Translations under genes and position numbers: made by a program | Notes under the pieces: model-generated | Seen by the model: the letters and a program-made list of their open reading frames with translations, nothing else | Told to the model about the DNA's origin: nothing | The model's database searches: none | Part shown: piece by piece, positions 14,699 through 20,540 of the stretch | Numbering within the stretch: the stretch's first letter is position 1 | How the letters are laid out: each line of letters begins with the position of its first letter | NCBI GenBank assembly: GCA_030840415.1 | Contig: JAVEEO010000347.1 | Span: forward strand, 1-20,540 | Length of the DNA stretch: 20,540 bases | Origin: Pseudonocardiales bacterium | GTDB taxonomy: Bacteria; Actinomycetota; Actinomycetes; Mycobacteriales; Jatrophihabitantaceae | Direction: 5' to 3'

Positions 14699-17295
14699 CC
14701 GCTGGAGTGGGTGCCCTGCCATGGCAGGGCCAGTGGGTCGCCGATGCTCTCGGCCTTGCCATCGAGCCGGATCCGGATTCCCTGGTGCCGGTGGAGGAAT
14801 TGGTCGGCATGGCGTTGCGCCGCAACCCGCGCCGGGCCCACCTGTTGGTCTCGACCGTGCTGGGAAAGCACCTGCCGGCCGATCCGCGACTGGTCTACGG
14901 CGCCGGCCGGCTGCTCGGCCTGCTGGCCGCCGATCGGCTGGCCGGGACGTCACCGTCCGACGCGCGGGTCGCCGCCGGTGCCGCCCTGCTGCGGGCGGCG
15001 TTGCAGGCCGGCGATGATCCGGCTGCCGCCCGGCGCCTGGTCGAGCTGTGTGCCGTTGGGCGGCCGGTTCCCGGGACGCTGGTGCTCGGCTACGCCGAAA
15101 CCGCCACCGGGCTCGGGCATTGCGTCGCCGAGTCGCTGGCCGCCGACTACCTGCACTCCACCCGCCGCCAGGTACTCGGCTACCGGTCGGTGGCCGGCTT
15201 CGACGAGGAGCACAGCCACGCCACCCGGCATCTGCTGCTGCCGGCCGATCCGCGGCTGCTGGCCGGCTCCGGACCGCTGGTGCTGGTCGACGATGAGCTG
15301 TCCACCGGGCAGACGGTGCTCAACACCATCGCCGCGCTGCACCGGAGCTGGCCGCGGCGGCGCTACCTGGTGGCCACCCTGGTCGACCTGCGGTCCGCCG
15401 CTGACCGGGCCCGGTTGCAGCAGGCCGCCGTGCGGCTCGGGATCGAGATCGACGTGGTGGCGCTGGCCGCCGGGCGGCTCCAGGTGCCCGACGAGGCGCT
15501 GGCAACCGGCCGCCGGCTGGCAGCGTCGGAGGACACCGGTGTGCCGGCCGCAGGACCTGCCGCGGTGATCAACCCGGTGCTCACCGAATGGCCGGCCGGG
15601 CTCGCGGAGGGTGGCCGGCACGGCTTTCCGGCCGGCGCGCACGCTGCCGTCGGCCCGGGCGCCGGGCGGCTGGCCCAGCAGCTCGCGGGGCGGTTGCGGG
15701 CCACCGCGGCTGGCCGTTCGGACGCGGATCAGGCCACCACCGAAAGGCGAATCCTGGTGCTCGGCTCGGAGGAGTTGATGTACGCGCCGCTGCGGATCGC
15801 GCTCGCGCTGGCCGAGGAGCTGGCCGGCGAGGCCACCGTCCGGTACTCCAGCACCACCCGCTCGCCGGTGGTCGCGGTGGACGACCCGGGATACGCGATC
15901 CGCGACCGGCTCAGCTTTCCCAGCACCGACGACAGTGCCGGCGAGCGGTTCGCCTACAACGTCGCGGGTCAGGCGCCGGGCCGTCGGTTCGACGCCATCG
16001 TGCTGGTGGCCGACACCGACCTCGCGGCGCACGGCGGACCAGCCGGCCTGCTGGGGCAGCTGGCCTTGGTGACCGATCACCTGCAGGTGGTGCGGCTGCC
16101 GGTACACCAACCGGTTTCCCGAGCCGGATACGAGGTGATCGGGTCGCCGGTCGCCGACCAGCCGCTGCCCGAGCCGTTGCGCGGCCCGGAGTTCGGCAGC
16201 TACCCGGCCGCCGACGTCGCCTGGTTGCTCACCGACCTGTCGGGCGCCGCGCTGGAGGCCCCCACCGAGGAACGCGAGGAGGCGATCCAGTCCGGCGGCG
16301 CGCACTATGCCGAATCGCTGCCTCAGGAGTACCAGCCGACCGCTGAGTACCAGCAGCTGTTCGCCGAGGCGCTGGCCGACTCGGCGGACCGGCTGGCGCA
16401 CGCCATCGGAATGGTGACCGAACTGGTGCTGGACCGGCGCGGCCCCGCGGTGGTGCTGGCCTCGCTGGCCCGGGCCGGCACGCCGGTCGGAGTGCTGATG
16501 CGGCGGTGGGCTCGGTTCGCCCATGGACTGGACCTGCCGCACTACAGCGTTTCTATCGTGCGGGCAAGGGGAATCGACGAGGTCGCATTGGCCTACCTGG
16601 CCCACCACCACGACCCGGCCGCGGTGATGTTCGTCGATGGCTGGACCGGCAAGGGCGCCATCGCGCGCGAGTTGGCCGACGCGATCGCCGGGGTGAACCG
16701 GCGCACCGGGGCCGGGTTCTCCGACGAGCTGGCGGTGCTGGCCGACCCGGGCAACTGCGTGCCGATCTACGGCACCCGGGAGGATTACCTGATTCCGTCG
16801 GCCTGCCTGAACTCCACGGTGTCCGGGCTGGTCTCGCGCACGGTGCTCAACGCCGACTGGATCGGGCCCGGCCAGTTCCACGGTGCGAAGTTCTACGCCG
16901 AGCTGGCCGGCGCCGACGTCTCGCGCGACTTCGTGGACGCGATCACCGCTCGCTTCGAAGCGGTGGCCCCGGCGGTGGCACGCGACTGGCCGGTGCTGCG
17001 CGAGGCCGACCGCAGGCCTACCTGGGCCGGTTGGCAGAGCGTGCGCGAACTCGGCGAGCGGTACGGCATCGAGGACGCGAACCTGATCAAGCCCGGGGTC
17101 GGCGAGACCACCCGGGTGTTGCTGCGCCGGGTGCCGGAGAGGGTGCTGATCCGGGCCGGCGACGCAGATCGACTGCAGCACGTGCTGCTGCTGGCCCGGC
17201 AGCGCGGCGTTCCGGTCGAGCAGGTCGACGGGCTGGCCTACAGCTGCGTCGGGCTGATCTCACCGGGGTTCCGCCGGCTCGGAAGTGCCCGATGA
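14695..17295 (+). CDS. PRTase-TRSP-StiP/PRTase-PELOTA fusion protein
   Basis: A single uninterrupted frame encodes 866 residues that join parts usually made separately. Residues 1-260 form a phosphoribosyltransferase (PRTase_2 type) with GYAETATGLGH (132-142) and a PRPP-loop VDDELSTGQT (198-207). A TRSP domain follows, including the naming motif TTRSP (387-391). From about 497 comes the StiP family: GPEFGSYPAADVAWLL, EEREEAIQSGGAHYAE, SLARAGTPVG (590-599) and VDGWTGKG (647-654). StiP is often labelled a cysteine protease, but domain analysis has classed it as a PRTase (PRTase_1). The last 60 or so residues match a PELOTA-type RNA-binding domain (RVLIRAGDADRLQHVLLLA). The GTG start overlaps the aldolase stop, and the end overlaps the HAD gene start. 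It probably makes a ribosylated product from PRPP. Confidence 0.87.
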   Translation: MTAGVGALPWQGQWVADALGLAIEPDPDSLVPVEELVGMALRRNPRRAHLLVSTVLGKHLPADPRLVYGAGRLLGLLAADRLAGTSPSDARVAAGAALLRAALQAGDDPAAARRLVELCAVGRPVPGTLVLGYAETATGLGHCVAESLAADYLHSTRRQVLGYRSVAGFDEEHSHATRHLLLPADPRLLAGSGPLVLVDDELSTGQTVLNTIAALHRSWPRRRYLVATLVDLRSAADRARLQQAAVRLGIEIDVVALAAGRLQVPDEALATGRRLAASEDTGVPAAGPAAVINPVLTEWPAGLAEGGRHGFPAGAHAAVGPGAGRLAQQLAGRLRATAAGRSDADQATTERRILVLGSEELMYAPLRIALALAEELAGEATVRYSSTTRSPVVAVDDPGYAIRDRLSFPSTDDSAGERFAYNVAGQAPGRRFDAIVLVADTDLAAHGGPAGLLGQLALVTDHLQVVRLPVHQPVSRAGYEVIGSPVADQPLPEPLRGPEFGSYPAADVAWLLTDLSGAALEAPTEEREEAIQSGGAHYAESLPQEYQPTAEYQQLFAEALADSADRLAHAIGMVTELVLDRRGPAVVLASLARAGTPVGVLMRRWARFAHGLDLPHYSVSIVRARGIDEVALAYLAHHHDPAAVMFVDGWTGKGAIARELADAIAGVNRRTGAGFSDELAVLADPGNCVPIYGTREDYLIPSACLNSTVSGLVSRTVLNADWIGPGQFHGAKFYAELAGADVSRDFVDAITARFEAVAPAVARDWPVLREADRRPTWAGWQSVRELGERYGIEDANLIKPGVGETTRVLLRRVPERVLIRAGDADRLQHVLLLARQRGVPVEQVDGLAYSCVGLISPGFRRLGSAR

Positions 17296-18128
17296 CCGTG
17301 CTGGTCGCCACCGACCTGGACCGGACGCTGGTGTACTCCCGGGCCGCGCTGGCGCTGACTGGCGCGCCGTTGCCGGAACTGACCTGCGTGGAGCGGCGCT
17401 TCGGCAAGCCGGTCGGCTTCCTGACCGCGGCGGCGGCCCGCGGGCTCGCGGCGCTGGCCGATCAGGCGGTACTGGTGCCGGTGACCACCCGGCTGCCCGA
17501 GCAACTGGCCCGGATCACGCTGCCCGGCCCGCCTGCCCGGTTCGCCGTCGCGGCCAACGGCGGGGTACTGCTGGACTCAGGCCTACCCGATCGGGCCTGG
17601 CAGCGCCGGGTCACCACGGCGCTGGCCGAGTCCGGCAGCTTCTCCGAGGTCGTCCAGTACGTCAGAGCCAACTGCGACCCGGGCTGGACGCTGCAGGTGC
17701 GCGAGGCGGGCGGGTTGTTCTGCTACGCCGTGCTGGCCGAAGCCGGAGCGCCGGACGGCTTCCTCGCCGGGGCCGCGGACTGGGCCGCCGCACGCGGCTG
17801 GTCGCTGTCGGCGCAGGGCCGCAAGCTGTACTGGATGCCTGACGGGCTCACCAAGGCGGCGGCGGTGCGCGAGGTGGCGAGCAGGGTCGGAGCCGAGCTG
17901 ATGCTGGCGGCGGGGGATTCGCTGCTGGACCGGGACCTGTTGCTGCTGGCCGACCGGGGCATCCACCCCGCCCACGGCGAACTGTTCGCCAGCGGCTGGT
18001 CCGCCCCCGGCGTGGAGCGCACCGGCGCGGCCGGGGTGCTGGCCGGCCAGCAGATCGTGGAGTGGTTCGCCGCCCGGGTGGCCGAGTTCGGGCGCCGGGC
18101 GGACCCGGCGACCACGGCGATAAGCTGA
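17292..18128 (+). CDS. HAD superfamily phosphatase of the Ter biosynthetic module
   Basis: This 278-residue Cof-like HAD hydrolase carries the nucleophile motif DLDRT (D8, D10), a motif II Thr in VPVTTR, a Lys in LTKAAAV (K188) and the Mg-binding GDSLLD (D209, D213). A cap domain lies between motifs II and III, with ANGGVLLDSG at its start as in sugar-phosphate and nucleotide phosphatases of this class. It likely dephosphorylates the product of the PRTase enzymes, which fits the proposed nucleoside-like metabolite. The ATG overlaps the fusion gene stop by 4 bp (ATGA); the frame stays open far upstream inside that gene but has no coding character of its own. Confidence 0.87.
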   Translation: MTVLVATDLDRTLVYSRAALALTGAPLPELTCVERRFGKPVGFLTAAAARGLAALADQAVLVPVTTRLPEQLARITLPGPPARFAVAANGGVLLDSGLPDRAWQRRVTTALAESGSFSEVVQYVRANCDPGWTLQVREAGGLFCYAVLAEAGAPDGFLAGAADWAAARGWSLSAQGRKLYWMPDGLTKAAAVREVASRVGAELMLAAGDSLLDRDLLLLADRGIHPAHGELFASGWSAPGVERTGAAGVLAGQQIVEWFAARVAEFGRRADPATTAIS

Positions 18129-18168
18129 GGGCTACCGCAGGAGCGATAGATCTGGAGCTGACCCCCGC

Positions 18169-19407
18169 ATGATCGACCTGAAGAAGCTGGCCGCCGATCC
18201 TGACGCCTACCGCCGCTCGCTGGCCAAGCGAGGCGCCGAGTCGGTCGACGTCGACGGCGTTCTGAAGGCGCAGCAGGACGTCACCCAGCTGACCCAGGAG
18301 TACGAGCAGTTGCGGGTGCAGAGCAAGGAGCTGACCAGGCGGGCGGCCCGCGACGAGGCGCTGCGGGCCCAGGCGCGCGACCTGCGCGACCAGCAGACCG
18401 AGCTCGAGACCCGGTTGCGGCAGGCCCGCGAGGAGCTCAACGCCAAGGCGTCCTGGTTGCCGAACTACCTCGACGACCGAGTGCCGGCCGGCGACGAGTC
18501 GGACAACACCGTGATCCGCGCCGCCGTTCTGCCCGACACCGACCGGACCTACCGCCCGCACGACGAGATCGCGCAGGGCCTGGGCATCTTGGACACCGAA
18601 CGGGCCGCGAAGCTGTCCGGCTCGCGGTTCTACGTGCTCAAGGGCGACGGGGTCCGGCTGCGGATGGCGATGTTCCAGCTGTACCTGGACATGGTCGAGG
18701 GGCAGGGCTTCGAGCTGGTGTCACCGCCGGTGCTGGCCAAGCGATTCTCCTTCTATGCCTCGGGATACCTGCCGTTCGCCCAGTCGGACAACTTCGGCAT
18801 CGCCGACTCCGAACTGTCGCTGACCGGCACCTCGGAGCAGGCGCTGCTGGCCATGCACGCCGACGAGGTGCTGCCCGAGCTGCCGGTGAAGTACCTCGGC
18901 GACTCGATGTGCTTCCGCACCGAAGCCGGCAGCCACGGCCGGGACGTCCGGGGCATGATGCGGGTGCACCAGTTCTACAAGCTGGAGCAGTTCCTGTACT
19001 GCGCGCCCGACGAGGTCGAGGCGCTGCACCTGCAGATGCTCGACAACGAGGTCGCGTTCATCGACGCGCTGAACGTGCCCAGCCAGACGATCATCTGCAG
19101 TTCCGGGGACGTGGCCGCGCCCGGCTTCTTCAAGTACGACGTCGAGGCCTGGTTCCCCGCGAACCAGACGTTCCGCGAGCTGACCTCGAATACCAACCTG
19201 ACCGACTACCAGACCCGGCGGGCCGGCATTCGGACCCGGATCGACGGCAAGATGGTGCACCCGTACACGATCTCGGCGACCGGCTTCTGCGACCGGCACA
19301 TCGCCGCGCTGCTGGAGAACAACCAGAACGACGACGGCTCGGTCACCGTGCCCGAAGCGCTGCGGCCGTACCTGGGCGGCCGCGAGGTGCTGCGCCCGGT
19401 CGGCTGA
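18169..19407 (+). CDS. serS: seryl-tRNA synthetase, non-canonical variant
   Basis: This 412-residue class II aminoacyl-tRNA synthetase charges tRNA with serine, if it keeps the family activity. It has the N-terminal coiled-coil tRNA-binding arm (about 25-105), the TSE serine loop (T221, E223), motif 2 FRTEAG (R250) with downstream E273, the ELTSNTNLTDYQTRRAGIR block and the usual VPEALRPYLGG ending. Motif 3 is odd: where bacterial and eukaryotic enzymes have N-G/N/A-T/S-x-x, this one reads SATGFCDR (369-376), with Ser in place of the serine-binding Asn while T371 and R376 are kept. The ATG at 18169 is 40 bp after the HAD gene, with GGAG 11 nt upstream, so it is probably in the same transcript. 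It could be the only serS of the genome or a specialised extra copy; the window cannot tell. Confidence 0.85.
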   Translation: MIDLKKLAADPDAYRRSLAKRGAESVDVDGVLKAQQDVTQLTQEYEQLRVQSKELTRRAARDEALRAQARDLRDQQTELETRLRQAREELNAKASWLPNYLDDRVPAGDESDNTVIRAAVLPDTDRTYRPHDEIAQGLGILDTERAAKLSGSRFYVLKGDGVRLRMAMFQLYLDMVEGQGFELVSPPVLAKRFSFYASGYLPFAQSDNFGIADSELSLTGTSEQALLAMHADEVLPELPVKYLGDSMCFRTEAGSHGRDVRGMMRVHQFYKLEQFLYCAPDEVEALHLQMLDNEVAFIDALNVPSQTIICSSGDVAAPGFFKYDVEAWFPANQTFRELTSNTNLTDYQTRRAGIRTRIDGKMVHPYTISATGFCDRHIAALLENNQNDDGSVTVPEALRPYLGGREVLRPVG

Positions 19408-19410
19408 GGT

Positions 19411-19440
19411 GCGCCCCCGGGGCGCGTCTCCGGCCGAGAC
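19411..19440. terminator. bidirectional terminator hairpins between convergent genes
   Basis: A 15-nt palindrome (GCGCCCC, one base, GGGGCGC; 19411-19425) is directly followed by a 5-bp stem (19426-19430 with 19436-19440). They sit in the 47-bp gap between the SerRS stop and the methyltransferase stop, where both transcripts must end. A further CCGGCT/AGCCGG stem overlaps the methyltransferase stop codon near 19450-19462. Confidence 0.6.
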
Positions 19441-19454
19441 CGGTCAGCTCCGGC

Positions 19455-20129
19455 TCAGCCGGTCCGGCGGTGCACGCTGACCAGGTACCCGGCTGATTCG
19501 GCTGCGCCGTCCCAACTGCCGTCCCAACTGCCGTACCGGCCGAGTTCGGCCAGGCCGGCCGCGGCGCAGGCAGCCTGGTAGTCCACCGCCGGTGTCACCG
19601 GACAGCCGGCCGGCAGGTGGGCGGAGTCCAGGCCGAAGCCGGCGACCAGCAGCCCACCCGGGGCCAGCACGCCGGCCAGCCGCCGTACCGTGCCGGCCAG
19701 GGTGCCCGGTGCCAGTAGCGGGACCACGTTGCCGGCTGCCACCACCAGGTCGAAACCGTCACCGGCCCACTCCGGAGCGGCCAGTTCGGCGAAGCCCGGC
19801 AACACGGCGAGGTCGGCCGCCAACCAGCGAAGCTCGGGCCGGGCCCGACGCGCCTCGGCCAGCATCGAGGCATCGGAGTCCACTCCGACGGCTCGGTAAC
19901 CCGATTCGGCGAGCCGGATCGCCACCCGGCCGGTGCCGCAACCGGCATCCAGTACCAGGGCCGGTGCCGGTACCAGCGCCGCGCAGAAGTCGGCCTCGCC
20001 GTGCACGTTGCGGCCGGCGGCCGCGAGCCGGCTGAACCGAGCGGCGTACTCGGCCCCCGACGTCCGGCCGGCCAGTTCCTGCCACCGGGTGGCCGGGCCG
20101 CTGCCACCGTCCGGAGTTGGTTCGTCCAT
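19455..20129 (-). CDS. class I SAM-dependent methyltransferase
   Basis: This 224-residue soluble protein has a Rossmann-type methyltransferase core. Motif I is VLDAGCGTGRVA (D61, G63, G65, G67), the acidic residue after strand 2 is in GVDSDASM (D84), and FDLVVAAGNVVPLL matches motif IV without the NPPY signature of DNA methylases, so a small-molecule substrate is more likely. Near the C-terminus GSWDGSWD comes from a 12-bp direct repeat. The ATG at 20129 is the natural start although its ribosome site is weak. It lies 25 bp downstream of the alcohol dehydrogenase gene on the same strand, so the two are probably co-transcribed. Substrate unknown. Confidence 0.85.
   Translation of the reverse strand: MDEPTPDGGSGPATRWQELAGRTSGAEYAARFSRLAAAGRNVHGEADFCAALVPAPALVLDAGCGTGRVAIRLAESGYRAVGVDSDASMLAEARRARPELRWLAADLAVLPGFAELAAPEWAGDGFDLVVAAGNVVPLLAPGTLAGTVRRLAGVLAPGGLLVAGFGLDSAHLPAGCPVTPAVDYQAACAAAGLAELGRYGSWDGSWDGAAESAGYLVSVHRRTG
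19509..19532. repeat. 12-bp perfect tandem duplication inside the methyltransferase gene
   Basis: GTCCCAACTGCC occurs twice head to tail (19509-19520 and 19521-19532). On the minus strand it adds an in-frame four-residue duplication, giving GSWDGSWD. It looks like a replication-slippage event that preserved the frame. Confidence 0.9.
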
Positions 20130-20154
20130 GCTGCTCAGGCTGGCAGACCGGTCC

Positions 20155-20540
20155 TCAGCCGCGCACCTCGACCACCGTCTTGAGCACGGTCGGGTCGGTC
20201 TGGCCCATCAGCAGGGCCTCCTCGGCCCTGTCCAGCGGTACCCGGGCCCCGACCAGGGCGTCCAGGTCGATCCGCCCGGAGGCAGCCAGTGCGATAGCGG
20301 CGGGGTAGGTGTTGGCATAGCGGAAGGTGCCGGTGACCGTCAGCTCGCGATTCTGGATCACCTGCACCGGCAACCGCATCTGCGCATTCGCCCCCATTCC
20401 CACCAGCACCGCGGTGCCGGCCGGGCGCAGCGCGGTGATCCCGGCACCAGCCACCGCCTCGACACCGGTGCACTCCAGCAGCACGTCCGCCCCGATCTCG
20501 GCGAGGTCGGTGCCGGCCGGCACCGCCTGGTCGAGACCAA
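20155..20540 (-). CDS. zinc-type alcohol/sorbitol dehydrogenase, C-terminal part
   Basis: The C-terminal 128 or so residues of a medium-chain dehydrogenase are present; the 5' end with the catalytic zinc site is beyond the window. Recognisable family segments are ADVLLECTGVEAVAGAGITALRP, the strand-loop AVLVGMGANAQMRLPVQ, the NRELTVTGTFRYANTYPAAI block typical of sorbitol/L-iditol dehydrogenase-like enzymes, and the closing VPLDRAEEALLMGQTD with LKTVVEV. It would oxidise a polyol or alcohol with NAD(P). The internal GTG at 20523 is not a true start since homology continues to the window edge. The methyltransferase gene follows 25 bp downstream. Confidence 0.85.
   Translation of the reverse strand, partial: GLDQAVPAGTDLAEIGADVLLECTGVEAVAGAGITALRPAGTAVLVGMGANAQMRLPVQVIQNRELTVTGTFRYANTYPAAIALAASGRIDLDALVGARVPLDRAEEALLMGQTDPTVLKTVVEVRG

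Noticed and set aside
14950..17181. Minus-strand open frame (743 codons) opposite the PRTase fusion gene
   Set aside because: Composition is His/Gln/Gly/Arg-rich without recognisable motifs, while the plus strand has clear PRTase, TRSP and StiP motifs.
16180..17295. StiP half as a cysteine protease
   Set aside because: The protease label is inherited from a family name; the motifs SLARAGTPVG and VDGWTGKG and the gene context fit a phosphoribosyltransferase better.
1..20540. tRNA or rRNA genes, insertion sequences, CRISPR arrays, prophage genes
   Set aside because: Reading both strands gave no cloverleaf-like tRNA, no transposase motifs and no regularly spaced repeats.

Overview
The window is very GC-rich. 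Third codon positions are mostly G or C, several starts are GTG, genes often join through 4-bp ATGA/GTGA overlaps, and ribosome sites are of the GGAGG/AAGGAG type. This points to a high-GC actinobacterial chromosome; I cannot name the species. I see no tRNA, rRNA, transposase, CRISPR array or phage gene.

Left flank (1-5700). The 3' end of an unrecognised gene is followed by four minus-strand genes. One is a secreted six-hairpin-type glycosidase with a strong hairpin just past its stop. The other three form a tightly coupled ABC-2 exporter operon: ATPase, NosY-like permease and a membrane-anchored extracytoplasmic protein.

Core (5863-19407, all plus strand). This is a tellurite-resistance-type (Ter) stress system. 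The first block holds an AIM24-family protein, two tandem canonical TerD proteins, a DUF475/TerC-like membrane protein, a TerA-like protein, a TelA toxic-anion-resistance protein and a small unnamed Ter-associated protein. A candidate ECF-sigma promoter precedes the first terD. The second block is one translationally coupled run: a diverged TerD, a second TerA-like protein with a Pro/Ala-rich repeat N-terminus, a CitE-like aldolase/lyase, an 866-residue PRTase-TRSP-StiP/PRTase-PELOTA fusion, a HAD phosphatase and a non-canonical seryl-tRNA synthetase. The Ter literature proposes that the aldolase, phosphoribosyltransferase and HAD enzymes make a nucleoside-like metabolite. Here that module appears as a compact fused version, with SerRS at its end and no ATP-grasp ligase inside the window.

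Right flank (19455-20540). Converging on the serS-like gene are a class I SAM-dependent methyltransferase and, upstream of it, the 3' part of a zinc-type alcohol dehydrogenase cut by the window edge.

The points most worth following are the four-domain fusion, the altered motif 3 of the SerRS and its link to the module, and a second TerD/TerA pair that lacks the acidic metal-site residues and is coupled to the enzyme genes rather than to the sensor genes.
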